Positions 16,175-24,663 of a stretch of DNA of 64,000 nucleotides are shown in pieces. How positions within the stretch are numbered: position 1 is the stretch's first letter; each line of letters opens with the position of its first letter. The translations under genes and the position numbers were made by a program. Source of the DNA: Halocynthiibacter sp. SDUM655004 (GTDB taxonomy: Bacteria > Pseudomonadota > Alphaproteobacteria > Rhodobacterales > Rhodobacteraceae); contig NZ_JAPDUG010000002.1 of NCBI RefSeq assembly GCF_026015885.1, forward strand, positions 1,090,163 to 1,154,162. The letters are read 5' to 3'. A model generated the notes under the pieces. It worked only from the letters and a program-made list of their open reading frames with translations, ran no database searches and was not told the DNA's origin.

Positions 16175-17023
16175 CTAAAGCGCCACAACTGTCTGTGATT
16201 GCTCGCCAAGGCCATCAATCCCGAGCGAAACCTTGTCACCAATGTTCAGCCACACAGGAGGGTTCATTCCCGCGCCAACTCCCGGAGGAGTACCGGTACA
16301 AATCAGATCACCAGGCTCAAGCTGCGTAAATTCCGACATGTAGCTCACGATTGTCGCTACATCGAAAATCATCTTGTCGGTGTTACCGGTTTGCATCCGC
16401 TTGCCGTTCACGTCGAGCCACATGTTAAGGTTTTGAACGTCGCCGATTTCGTCAACCGTAGTCATATACGGGCCGGTCGGGCAGAAATTAGGGAAGGATT
16501 TGCCCTTTACCCACTGCCCCGAACGCTCAAGTTGCCAAGCACGTTCGGAAACGTCGTTCACCAGAACAAATCCCGCCACGTGATCCAGCGCTTCTTCCTT
16601 GGAGATATTGAGCGTTGGTTTGCCGATAACGATGCCCAGCTCTACTTCCCAATCGAGTTTGGTCATTTTCGGGGAATAGAGAATGTTATCGTTGGGCCCA
16701 CAATAGGTAACCGTCGATTTGTTAAAGAGGATCGGCTCTGCAGGAATCTCCATTCCCGCTTCCTCAGCGTGATCAGAGTAGTTCAGGCCAACGCACCAGA
16801 TATTGAAGGGTTGGGCCATTGGCGGTGCGAGGCGCTTACCTTCGATATCGGCGACAGGAAGGCTCTTGGGGTCTGTCGCACGTAGCTTATCAAGCAGTTC
16901 AGGAGACAGTGTGCGCGGGCCAAAATCCGCAACGATAGAGGAGGCATCGCGAGGAGTTCCGTCGGCATCGATGATGCAGGGGATTTTGGAACCGTAGCGG
17001 TCTCCGTAACGGGAAAGTTTCAT
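16175..17023 (-). CDS. Fumarylacetoacetate hydrolase family, 2,4-diketo-3-deoxy acid hydrolase type
   Basis: 282 residues from the ATG at 17023, which overlaps the enolase-like stop as ATGA; an upstream in-frame start would run into that gene. The N-terminus MKLSRYGDRYGSKIPCIID is the short lead domain of diketo-deoxyfuconate/rhamnonate hydrolases. The catalytic domain has the metal ligands in KLDWEVELGIVIG and VNDVSERAWQLE, then GDLICTGTPPGVG near the end. Known relatives split a 2,4-diketo-3-deoxy sugar acid into pyruvate and a hydroxy acid such as lactate. It pairs with the SDR that follows. The broader FAH family also covers other C-C hydrolases and tautomerases, so the substrate is inferred. 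Confidence 0.87.
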   Translation of the reverse strand: MKLSRYGDRYGSKIPCIIDADGTPRDASSIVADFGPRTLSPELLDKLRATDPKSLPVADIEGKRLAPPMAQPFNIWCVGLNYSDHAEEAGMEIPAEPILFNKSTVTYCGPNDNILYSPKMTKLDWEVELGIVIGKPTLNISKEEALDHVAGFVLVNDVSERAWQLERSGQWVKGKSFPNFCPTGPYMTTVDEIGDVQNLNMWLDVNGKRMQTGNTDKMIFDVATIVSYMSEFTQLEPGDLICTGTPPGVGAGMNPPVWLNIGDKVSLGIDGLGEQSQTVVAL

Positions 17024-18336
17024 GCTGCTGTGTCCTTCTTGTTCTGTTTGCCCCACCAAGTGTCGGCAAGTGGCGCGCCACGCACAAATGCGTCTGCGCC
17101 GAGTTCATCCTGAATGCGAAGGCATTCGTTCCATTTCACCATCCGTTCAGATCGCGTAAACGACCCGACCTTTAGCTGACCGCCGCCAAGCCCCGTTGAG
17201 AGATGGCTGATTGATACATCTTCGGTTTCACCGGAACGTGCCGAAACAATCGCGCCCCAACCCGCTTTGCGCGCTGCTCGGAATGTGTCGATGGATTCAC
17301 TGACGGTTCCGGCTTGATTGACCTTCACCAAAACGGCGTTACAGGCATTCTCGCCCACCGCCTCTTCGACCAATTTGGCGTTCGTGACGAGGTAGTCGTC
17401 TCCGATAATCTGAACCCGATCACCAAAGCGGCGGGTAAATTCACGCATCCCCTCGACGTCATCCTCGCCAAGCGGGTCTTCGATCGAGGCGATCGGATAG
17501 GCATCAAGCCAGCCGCCAAGCATGTCGATCATTTCACCCTGATCAAGCTCGCGGTCTTCAAGCGCCAAGCGATAGCGACCATCCTTGCCAAACTCAGACG
17601 CGGCGATATCAAGCGAGATAATCACGCGATCCCCTGGTTTTTCTCCAGCAAGCTCAATAGCCTTCACCAGCGTTTCAAGCGCTTCCTCGTTGCTGTCGAA
17701 CATCGGCCACCAGCCGCCCTCATCTGCCACACCGGCGAGTTTGCCGCGCTGTTCCATGATGTCACCCGCGGCGAAGTAGACCTCATTGGTAACTTCCATC
17801 ACCTCATCAAAGCTGCGCGCACCAGGAACCATGATCATGAAATCCTGAATGTCCACGCGGCGCCCAGCATGCGCACCTCCGCCAAAGATTTGAATTTCGG
17901 GGAGCGGCAGCGATGGCGTGCAATCATATGTGCTTGCCACGTGTTTCCAGAGCGGTAGCCCCGCATCCGCAGCTGCGGCATGAAGCACCGCCAGTGATGT
18001 TGCGACGGTGGCGTTTCCACCAAGGCTTTCCTTCAGCGGCGACGCATCTAGTGCAAGGATAGCCTGATCAACAGCCACCTGATCCCGCACGTCCATCCCC
18101 TTAAGCGCGGCGGCAATCGGCCCGTTCACGCTCACAAGTGCCTTTTCAACGCCCTTACCGCGCAAAGCTTTTCCGCCGTCTCGCAAATCAATCGCCTCAC
18201 GCGTTCCGCGCGACGCTCCAGCAGGCGCAATCGCACGTCCGACCGCGCCGCTTTCCAGCGTAATATCAACTTCCACAGTTGGATTACCGCGCGAGTCCCA
18301 AACTCTGCGCCCTTTTACACCGGCAATGATTGTCAT
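17020..18336 (-). CDS. Enolase superfamily protein, divergent enolase paralogue
   Basis: 438 residues, full enolase length and fold: DSRGNPTVEVD at the N-terminus and GQLKVGSFTRSER near the C-terminus. Retained by alignment to yeast enolase are loop Ser42, His156, Glu206, the metal ligands Asp243, Glu286 and Asp313, the base Lys338, Arg367, Ser368 and Lys389. Changed are Glu168 of yeast to Asp165 (DIQDFM), His373 to Ala366 (VSARSGETED), and the mobile loop, which reads PAGASRG instead of PSGASTG. These changes touch residues that handle the C3 hydroxyl and phosphate, so it may not be a normal glycolytic enolase. It is co-translated with a kinase and an FAH hydrolase (ATGA overlaps on both sides). 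It may dehydrate a phosphorylated sugar acid; a spare enolase is the alternative. Confidence 0.82.
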   Translation of the reverse strand: MTIIAGVKGRRVWDSRGNPTVEVDITLESGAVGRAIAPAGASRGTREAIDLRDGGKALRGKGVEKALVSVNGPIAAALKGMDVRDQVAVDQAILALDASPLKESLGGNATVATSLAVLHAAAADAGLPLWKHVASTYDCTPSLPLPEIQIFGGGAHAGRRVDIQDFMIMVPGARSFDEVMEVTNEVYFAAGDIMEQRGKLAGVADEGGWWPMFDSNEEALETLVKAIELAGEKPGDRVIISLDIAASEFGKDGRYRLALEDRELDQGEMIDMLGGWLDAYPIASIEDPLGEDDVEGMREFTRRFGDRVQIIGDDYLVTNAKLVEEAVGENACNAVLVKVNQAGTVSESIDTFRAARKAGWGAIVSARSGETEDVSISHLSTGLGGGQLKVGSFTRSERMVKWNECLRIQDELGADAFVRGAPLADTWWGKQNKKDTAA

Positions 18337-19346
18337 GAATTCGTGTCCTTTATGAGGATTTCGAGCCGCTCAACAAACTCCGCCAATGTCGTGGCGGGCT
18401 GACTTACAAGCTCTTTTGCAATTGCGCGCACCAATGTGCGCTCGTCTTCGCTAAAGTATTCTACGGGTGATTTCCCATCGACGCGTCCAAGCATCAGCGC
18501 GGGCAACAGTTGGCAAACGCGCGCCTCAAGATCGACGGCTGGCTCCCAATCGATATGTGCCGCGTAAGTGCGCCAAAACACACCGATTTCCTGCAACAAT
18601 TCAGAACGCAAACTCGGAAGATGAACGGCCTTGAGGACAAGATGATTGAGGCAGAAAGACGGGTCAAAGCTGGCGTCACCCATGGTGGCACATTCCGCAT
18701 CCAGAAGAACCGGGCCTCCTTTGCGTAGCAGGATATTCTTTGGGCTAACGTCACCATGCACCAAAACTTGGTCGCTGTTATAAAGCATTTCGGCCAGAGC
18801 ATTGAGGGGCTCTGCTAGATCAGGATGTTGCTGCGCAGTGAACAAAAGGTAAGGTTCAATCCGAATAGCCCGAAAGTCATCGCGGTTATTGAAAGCAGAG
18901 CGGTCAAATTCCGGTTTTGCCGATGCCGCATGTATCTGTACGACCATTTCCGCGACCTGACGCGCTTCACCTCGGAGAGGCTGCTCCGAAAGCATTGCCT
19001 CTTTCCAGAGGTAGACATCTGCTCCAGTCACAAACTCCATCGCAAAGCCATGCGCGGCTTCGGAACGTCCGTAAAGCTGTACCGCCGAGTTCGGGCAAAC
19101 CTCTGCCGCCACTTTGAGCCACGCGTATTCAGCAGCATTCCGATGAACAGGCGCACTCCAATCCGCTGCCACCTTGAGCTTTGGCAGGGCGAACTTAATA
19201 CACATCTTGCGCCCCTTCACAGAAAGCGACGCAATATCCGAGGCAACTCCACCGGTGAGCGGCGTTACATTGGCAACATCCGACGCCAGCCCGAGCCCTA
19301 ACTCCTCGACAAGCGCAACGCATCGCTCTGACAGTTCATTTGCCAT
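18333..19346 (-). CDS. APH/choline-kinase-like phosphotransferase
   Basis: About 337 residues with a protein-kinase-like fold of the aminoglycoside/methylthioribose/choline kinase group. The catalytic loop is VLVHGDVSPKNILL (HGDxxxxN) and the metal-binding segment is LLDAECATMGDASFDPSF. These enzymes transfer phosphate from ATP to a small-molecule hydroxyl. The ATG at 19346 is chosen because GAGGG sits 8 bases before it. An in-frame GTG at 19397 falls inside a perfect palindrome and is unlikely. Its stop overlaps the enolase-like start as ATGA, and it is the first gene of the operon. Linked to the enolase, it may phosphorylate the sugar acid that the enolase then dehydrates; this is inference. 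Confidence 0.75.
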   Translation of the reverse strand: MANELSERCVALVEELGLGLASDVANVTPLTGGVASDIASLSVKGRKMCIKFALPKLKVAADWSAPVHRNAAEYAWLKVAAEVCPNSAVQLYGRSEAAHGFAMEFVTGADVYLWKEAMLSEQPLRGEARQVAEMVVQIHAASAKPEFDRSAFNNRDDFRAIRIEPYLLFTAQQHPDLAEPLNALAEMLYNSDQVLVHGDVSPKNILLRKGGPVLLDAECATMGDASFDPSFCLNHLVLKAVHLPSLRSELLQEIGVFWRTYAAHIDWEPAVDLEARVCQLLPALMLGRVDGKSPVEYFSEDERTLVRAIAKELVSQPATTLAEFVERLEILIKDTNS

Positions 19347-19390
19347 CTGGCCCTCAAAACACTGTTCTTTGATCTGGAATGGGCGTATCA

Positions 19391-19404
19391 TGTTCACGTG
19401 AACA
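19391..19404. promoter_or_regulatory. Candidate LacI-family operator, TGTTCACGTGAACA
   Basis: A perfect 14-bp palindrome with a central CG, the usual shape of LacI/GalR-family operators. It lies between the divergent kinase and lacI-type genes, 45 bases before the kinase ATG and 81 before the regulator start. It is the best candidate for the binding site of the adjacent regulator. Confidence 0.65.
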
Positions 19405-19442
19405 ATTGCAAGACGCCTTTGGAATTATTTCAAGACAACAGG

Positions 19443-19456
19443 TAGCATGAATGCTA
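19443..19456. promoter_or_regulatory. Second dyad in the kinase-lacI intergenic region
   Basis: TAGCAT and ATGCTA are separated by GA, making a 14-base dyad 28 bases before the regulator start. It differs from the upstream palindrome, so it may be a chance dyad or a second regulatory site. Confidence 0.25.
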
Positions 19457-19484
19457 GAAACGCCTAAATTTCAATGAGGTTCAA

Positions 19485-20468
19485 GTGGCAGGCCGCGTAA
19501 CAATCAAGTCTATCGCAAAAGATCTCGGGATCTCGCACATGACGGTTTCCCGCGCGCTTTCGAATCATCCGAACGTTCTCAAAGAAACGCGCGAGGCCGT
19601 TCAGAAGCGTGCGCAAGAGCTTGGATACGTCAAAAGCGCGGCGGCGATGGCTATGCGCGGCGGCGGAACAAAAATTGTCGGGCTATTGCTGCCGAACATC
19701 GTGAATGAGTTTTATGCACGTTTTGCCAACACAATGGCGCTGGCATGCGAAGAACACTCCTATCAATTGCTCATTCACCTGACGAATGATGACCTGAAAG
19801 CAGAATCACTCGCTCTGGAGGGATTGCGTGAGATTCAGGCCGAAGCAGTTGTGATGGTGCCCGCTCCGGGCGGTACAGAATCAACGAGCACGCATCTTGA
19901 CGGAATGCGAGTCATTCAGCTTATCCGCCAACGAAAAGAAAAGGACCCAGCCTCTGCGATACTTGTTGATGACGCTCCCGCGATCCGCGAGGCTGTGCAG
20001 CATCTGGCTGACAAGGGCCATCGACATATTGCCTATATCGGGGCGGATTCCGCGCTTTCGTCTGGGCGTAGCCGCCTAGCCTCTTTTCGACAGGGACTCG
20101 CGCAAGCCGAGTTGCCTGAAGAGACAAACCTCATCCAAACAGGCGTACCATCCTTTGAGATGGGACGAGAGCATACTGCAGAAATACTTCAACAAAAACA
20201 GGCAACTGCGCTTATCTGCGGCGGATTTGAGATTTCCAACGGCGCATTAAATGCCTTTATGGACGCGTCTGAACAAAGCGCGCCTCAAATGTCATTTGTC
20301 GGCTATGGCGATCCGTCTTTTTATTCTTGGATCAATGGCGGAATTTCGACCATTCGGGTTCCTGTAGACCGCCTTGCGCGTAAGGCTGTTGATATCTTGG
20401 TCTCCAGTCAAACAGACGGCCCGAGCAATCCTCTGACGTTTGAAGCGCAACTGGTCGTCCGCAAATAG
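19485..20468 (+). CDS. LacI family transcriptional regulator
   Basis: 327 residues from a GTG start preceded by GAGGT. The N-terminal helix-turn-helix is VTIKSIAKDLGISHMTVSRALSNHP, with the hinge and minor-groove helix following near residue 50 (KSAAAMAMRGG). Next is a periplasmic-binding-like effector domain (KIVGLLLPNIVNEFYARFAN, SFVGYGDP). It is transcribed divergently from the kinase/enolase/FAH/SDR operon and very likely represses it until a sugar or sugar-acid metabolite binds. A palindromic operator candidate lies in the shared intergenic region. The effector is not identifiable from sequence. Confidence 0.93.
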   Translation: MAGRVTIKSIAKDLGISHMTVSRALSNHPNVLKETREAVQKRAQELGYVKSAAAMAMRGGGTKIVGLLLPNIVNEFYARFANTMALACEEHSYQLLIHLTNDDLKAESLALEGLREIQAEAVVMVPAPGGTESTSTHLDGMRVIQLIRQRKEKDPASAILVDDAPAIREAVQHLADKGHRHIAYIGADSALSSGRSRLASFRQGLAQAELPEETNLIQTGVPSFEMGREHTAEILQQKQATALICGGFEISNGALNAFMDASEQSAPQMSFVGYGDPSFYSWINGGISTIRVPVDRLARKAVDILVSSQTDGPSNPLTFEAQLVVRK

Positions 20469-20602
20469 CGATATTGGCTTTCTCCGCGAACGTTTGGCGG
20501 CCGATGCCATTACAGACTGCAATAGACCCAAACCAGCACAAACACGGCCAAACTGCGCACGACAGAGGTGCATCAACTGTTTGTATTCAGAGAGGGAAGA
20601 AA

Positions 20603-20679
20603 TGGCGCGCTGGGGAGGATTCGAACCCCCGACCCCTTGATTCGTAGTCAAGTACTCTATCCAGCTGAGCTACCAGCGC
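20603..20679 (-). tRNA. tRNA-Arg (ACG)
   Basis: 77 bases with CCA encoded. Reading the minus strand: acceptor GCGCTGG pairs with CCAGCGC, discriminator G, D-arm TAGCTCAGCTGGA, anticodon arm CTTGA-CTACGAA-TCAAG with anticodon ACG, and T-arm GGGGGTTCGAATCCTCC. ACG (A34 becomes inosine) reads CGU, CGC and CGA codons. Confidence 0.97.
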
Positions 20680-20692
20680 GCGGTGTGTCGTC

Positions 20693-20721
20693 GATTTAGA
20701 GCCCGTAGCTGACCTTTGCAA
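20693..20721 (-). promoter_or_regulatory. Promoter of tRNA-Arg
   Basis: On the minus strand TTGCAA, a 17-base spacer and TAAATC fit a sigma-70 promoter, with the -10 box 13 bases before the mature tRNA 5' end. Confidence 0.5.
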
Positions 20722-20776
20722 GGGCAAAACGTGCGAATTCCATGGAAAAATAAATTTCGTAGGGTTTTACAGCGTT

Positions 20777-22177
20777 TTAAAGATCAATCGTCTCTGCCGC
20801 GCCGCCGATCCGCGGCAAATAAATTGCGAATTCTGTACCGGATTCATCGCTGCGCGCCAAATCGAGTCGCCCGCCATGGCCGCGAACAAGCTCCGCAGCG
20901 ATGGCGAGGCCAAGTCCCGTCCCGCCTTTGCGAATCCCTCCTTGGAAAGCTGTAAACAAAAGTTCACGCGCTTTCGGCGGTAGGCCCGGCCCTGTATCAA
21001 TCACCGATATCACCCAGTTTTCGGTGTCTTGCACCGCTCGGATGGTAATTTCGCCTTCATTGCCCGTTCCTGCGATCGCCTGACGTGCGTTACGGGCAAG
21101 ATTAGAGAGAACACGATAAAGCTGCTCGGGATCGGCGCGGATCACCATCGCCTCGGGAATATCAACCTTGAACTCAACTTTTGCTTCTCCGGCAGCCAAT
21201 CGCTCGTTCTCGACCACATCTTCCGCGAGGCTATGGAGCGAAATCTCTTGAATTGTAGGCGGAGCCTCCTCTGCTTTGCCGTAGGCCAGCGTTGTTTCGC
21301 AGAGATTAACGGCGCGGCGGATTGAGTTCTCCAGCTTTGGCGCGGCACGTTTTACACGCGGGTCATCCGACATCTCCATACTATCAGCAAAGAGCTGAGC
21401 AGTTGTGAGGATATTGCGCAGGTCGTGACTGATTTTTGCAACTGCGCTACCAAGTTGTGCGAGTCTGTCTTTCTGTTTCAGGGCTTGTGTCAGCTGAGTT
21501 TGCATCGTTTTCAACGCTTCCTCGGCTTCGCGAAGTTCGGTCACTCCAGCGCTCGGTACGATAATCTGGCGCGCATCCTCTGGGGCTGTAGCGTAGGAAA
21601 TCATATGCCTGACAACACGTTTGATCGGCGCCACAAGAAATCCGCGGACCGCAAGGAACAAGAGAAATGCCGTAAATACAGAGATCGCAGCGGAGAGAAC
21701 CAGAATGTTAAACCCATAGGCGAGCATCTCGTCCCGTATGGGTTTGGTCTCCATGGTGACTTCAATAAGAATTCCGGCATCGCGCACCGGCTCACCCATT
21801 ACGCGGATAACGCGATTCTCCGAATCCCAGAGCCGCACCATCGCATCCCGTACCAATACAAACGGCGAGGCATAGCGCAGATCATAGGTTTCATAGATCG
21901 GACCGGGGATGGGCGAGGAGAGCATAAGCTGGCGCACCTCGTTCCGACGCAGAACAACGTTAAACACGCCAGCGTTTTCGAGTAGTTCAGCCTCAAGCTC
22001 GCGGTCGATCATATCGTCGGCAAGAAGCGCAAGAGACGCAATCTGTGCTTTCTCTAGTTTGAGCAAAAGCAGGTCTTCGCGGAAACGAGCGACCGACGGC
22101 ACAAAAATCAACACTTCGGCCAGCATGACAAACAAAGCCGTCAGGATAAGAAATCGACCGGAGAGGGAATTCAGCAA
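20777..22177 (-). CDS. Orphan sensor histidine kinase
   Basis: 466 residues. The order is an N-terminal membrane helix, a periplasmic sensor of about 130 residues, a second helix (NILVLSAAISVFTAFLLFLA, near 180), a HAMP-like linker, the phospho-acceptor helix AKISHDLRNILTTAQLF (His about 259), the N-box NLARNARQAI, and ATP-lid motifs DTGPGLPP and GGTGLGLAIA. It senses an unknown signal in the envelope and phosphorylates a partner. No response-regulator gene is nearby, so it is an orphan here. It lies 22 bases after the flavoprotein gene in the same direction and is probably co-transcribed with it. Confidence 0.92.
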   Translation of the reverse strand: MLNSLSGRFLILTALFVMLAEVLIFVPSVARFREDLLLLKLEKAQIASLALLADDMIDRELEAELLENAGVFNVVLRRNEVRQLMLSSPIPGPIYETYDLRYASPFVLVRDAMVRLWDSENRVIRVMGEPVRDAGILIEVTMETKPIRDEMLAYGFNILVLSAAISVFTAFLLFLAVRGFLVAPIKRVVRHMISYATAPEDARQIIVPSAGVTELREAEEALKTMQTQLTQALKQKDRLAQLGSAVAKISHDLRNILTTAQLFADSMEMSDDPRVKRAAPKLENSIRRAVNLCETTLAYGKAEEAPPTIQEISLHSLAEDVVENERLAAGEAKVEFKVDIPEAMVIRADPEQLYRVLSNLARNARQAIAGTGNEGEITIRAVQDTENWVISVIDTGPGLPPKARELLFTAFQGGIRKGGTGLGLAIAAELVRGHGGRLDLARSDESGTEFAIYLPRIGGAAETIDL

Positions 22178-22199
22178 TATTTCGGTCCCTTAAAGGCGG

Positions 22200-23618
22200 T
22201 TACGGCAAAAATCGTTGCACCCATTTGACAACACGCTTCAATAATGCGCTTTCAAATATCATAGGGCTAAAATAGTTACCTGCCACCCGTTTGTTAATCT
22301 CGCCCAATGTTGGATAGGGAAGAACCGTGGATGTTACGGCACTCATCTTGAGTTTATTGGCGATGGCGAGCGCCCAAATCCCGATCAAATCGCTTGCATG
22401 TGGCCCAACAATCGACGCGCCGACTGGGCGCCCCCCAACGACCATAACCTTGATGAACCCGCGCGTGTCATCCTGTGCAATGGCGCGGTCTTGGCCGGAA
22501 AAATCGGCCCGCGCAACTTTCAGTTTATCTTTGTATTTCTCTCGCGCTTGCGCTTCGGTCAGGCCGACCTGCGCAATTTCAGGGCTTGTATAGGTTGCCC
22601 AAGGGATGTGATCGGTGCGAGCTTTACTTGGCAAACCAAGAACAGCAGAACGCACCACGATACCCGCCTGATAACCAGCGGCGTGGGTAAACTGCATCCC
22701 GCCCGTAACATCGCCAATCGCATACACGCGCCGATTGGACGTTTTCAGTGCGCTGTCAACATCAATGCCTTTTTCGGAATGAGCCACATTTGCAGCGTCG
22801 AGGTTGAGCTTATCGATATTGGGTTTCCGCCCCACAGCAACGAGCAGATCAGAACCTTCAAATTCTCGGCCATCTTTTGTTTTGACCGTTACGGCGCCGC
22901 TTTTGCCAGAGACTTCCGAAACCAGCGCCCCCTCCTCTATTACAACACCTTCCTTGCGAATTGCGTCTAAAGCGACCTTTGCGATGTCCGGATCGTCAGC
23001 AGAAAGAGCGGTAGCACCTTCAAGTACAGTAACATCGCTTCCTAGACGCCTGTGGGCTTGTGCCATTTCAATGCCGATCGGCCCGCCACCGATCACAATC
23101 AAATGCTGAGGGCGTTTTCTAAGGTCAAACAGGCTCTCATTGGTCAAAAAAGGCACGCTCTCAAGCCCCGGTATCGGCGGGACAAACGGCGAAGACCCCG
23201 TCGCGATGACGAACCTCCGTGCACGTATACGATGGCCATCAACTTCAACTTCTTCAGGCGAAACAAACTTCGCATACCCTTGCCGAACATCCACACCCAG
23301 CCCCTCGAACCGTTCAACCGAGTCATGCGGGGCAATGGTTTCGATAACGCGGCCAACGTGCTCCATCGCACCTTGATAGCTAACGTCTGGCGTTGTTGGC
23401 GTAACACCAAATGCGTTCGGTTGTTGCGGCGCGTGGGCTGCATTTGCGGCGGCGATCAAGGCTTTTGATGGGACGCAGCCGTAATTCAGACAATCGCCTC
23501 CCATCTTGTGCCCTTCTATCAACACAACGCGTGCGCCCATCTGCACCGCACCCGCCGCAACAGAAAGGCCGCCGGAGCCGCCACCGATCACACATAAGTC
23601 CGTTTCTGTGACGCTCAC
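22200..23618 (-). CDS. FAD-dependent pyridine nucleotide-disulfide oxidoreductase (MerA/Lpd-like)
   Basis: 472 residues. Seen are the FAD loop GGGSGGLSVAAGAVQMGA, the redox-active pair in GGDCLNYGCVPSK, the NAD(P) loop VIGGGPIGIEMAQAHRRLG, and the second FAD motif VYAIGDVTGG. At the C-terminus the usual base region (HxHPTxxE in lipoamide dehydrogenase) reads LPYPTLGE, so the catalytic histidine is a tyrosine. The natural substrate is therefore uncertain; it is not a plain Lpd, and the extra N-terminal and C-terminal cysteines of mercuric reductase are absent. Its start overlaps the stop of the TVP38-type gene upstream (ATGA), a pairing common in bacteria and suggestive of a membrane-linked redox role. 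Confidence 0.88.
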   Translation of the reverse strand: MSVTETDLCVIGGGSGGLSVAAGAVQMGARVVLIEGHKMGGDCLNYGCVPSKALIAAANAAHAPQQPNAFGVTPTTPDVSYQGAMEHVGRVIETIAPHDSVERFEGLGVDVRQGYAKFVSPEEVEVDGHRIRARRFVIATGSSPFVPPIPGLESVPFLTNESLFDLRKRPQHLIVIGGGPIGIEMAQAHRRLGSDVTVLEGATALSADDPDIAKVALDAIRKEGVVIEEGALVSEVSGKSGAVTVKTKDGREFEGSDLLVAVGRKPNIDKLNLDAANVAHSEKGIDVDSALKTSNRRVYAIGDVTGGMQFTHAAGYQAGIVVRSAVLGLPSKARTDHIPWATYTSPEIAQVGLTEAQAREKYKDKLKVARADFSGQDRAIAQDDTRGFIKVMVVGGRPVGASIVGPHASDLIGIWALAIANKLKMSAVTSTVLPYPTLGEINKRVAGNYFSPMIFESALLKRVVKWVQRFLP

Positions 23619-24346
23619 ACGTTGGTCCTCTTCTTGAAAAACTTGACGACCATCGGCAGCGCAGCCAATGCAGCAAGGCCCAGTATCGGCAATAGAATGT
23701 GTGGTTCGAAAATTATCCCGAGATTCGGCGTTTCGCCTTGGGCAAGAACTTCACCAAGCCCAGCGCCCACAGAGGTATAAACGACCGCGCCGGGAATGAT
23801 TCCAAAGAAGGTTGAAATAACGAAGCGGTGGAGCGGAACTCCCACCGATGCCAATCCAAGGTTCAAGACAAAGAAAGGAAATACCGGAATCAACCGCACT
23901 ACAAACAGAAAGGACCACTGGTTTTCGTCGATACCCGCTTTGATCCGCTTCAACGCACCATCGCTCGCCTCCATCCTGCTGGTAAGCGTATCGCCAAGCC
24001 CCCAACGCGCAGCAAGAAACACAAAACTCGCACCAAGTGTTGCTGCGGCCATATTCAGGAGCGTTCCTGGAAACATAGAGAACAGATATCCGCCAGTGAT
24101 CGACGCAATGGCGGCACCGGGCAAAGAGAATGTTACGATCAAAGTATAAATCGCAACGAATCCCAAGACAGCGAGCCCATAGTGCGCCTCGCGATAAGCC
24201 AGCAACGCTTCGCTGTTTCTTTGGAGTGCCTCAAAACTCAAACTGTCTTTCAGCAAAAAGAAACCGGCAATTGCCCCCGCCAGCACCACGAGAAGCGGAA
24301 CATAGCGCAGGGCTTGGCTTGAATTGTCTCGATCTGTCATATCCAT
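23615..24346 (-). CDS. TVP38/TMEM64 family (SNARE-associated/DedA-like) membrane protein
   Basis: 243 residues with about six hydrophobic segments. The family signature is the central stretch YLFSMFPGTLLNMAAATLGA followed by FLAARWGLGD, and RLIPVFPFFVLNLGLASVGV. Members are integral inner-membrane proteins thought to move lipids or ions; the exact role is unknown. It is the first gene of a run with the flavoprotein and the histidine kinase. The start could be either the ATG at 24346 or the one at 24340. Confidence 0.9.
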   Translation of the reverse strand: MDMTDRDNSSQALRYVPLLVVLAGAIAGFFLLKDSLSFEALQRNSEALLAYREAHYGLAVLGFVAIYTLIVTFSLPGAAIASITGGYLFSMFPGTLLNMAAATLGASFVFLAARWGLGDTLTSRMEASDGALKRIKAGIDENQWSFLFVVRLIPVFPFFVLNLGLASVGVPLHRFVISTFFGIIPGAVVYTSVGAGLGEVLAQGETPNLGIIFEPHILLPILGLAALAALPMVVKFFKKRTNV

Positions 24347-24663
24347 CCTGTAACCGGTATCTCCGAAGTCTTTATCCTGTAAGGGTTTACGTACAATGAT
24401 CTGAAATGCGCCGCGGCGAAAGTGCCCTCACGCGGCGGTGAACATGGGTGACGGAAAGAGAGCGATTTCGTAGTGTTTCCTTGATGTCTGTAACACTTCC
24501 TGAAACAAATCCGCTTAATCGTGCAGAGATGTTGCAAAAACATGCGCTAGCGAATTGACTTATCGGCGATGACCCCCTAAAGACCGAGCTTCGAGATTAC
24601 AGAGTGCCCGAATCCGCCACATAACGGCTTTGAGATTCGCGTGCTAAACAATGGAGACGGGCG
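24347..24663. other. Divergent intergenic region before rpmH
   Basis: 317 bases between the TVP38-type gene (-) and rpmH (+). It holds a good rpmH promoter near its right end. The rest has no coding potential that I can support and no clear RNA gene. No AT-rich block or cluster of DnaA boxes was noticed, so an origin is not supported. Confidence 0.5.
24555..24583 (+). promoter_or_regulatory. Promoter of rpmH-rnpA
   Basis: TTGACT, a 17-base spacer and TAAAGA give a good sigma-70 promoter about 75 bases upstream of the rpmH start. Confidence 0.5.

Noticed and set aside
24347..24663. Replication origin near rpmH
   Set aside because: rpmH often lies near oriC in other bacteria, but no dnaA gene, dnaN gene or cluster of DnaA boxes is visible here.
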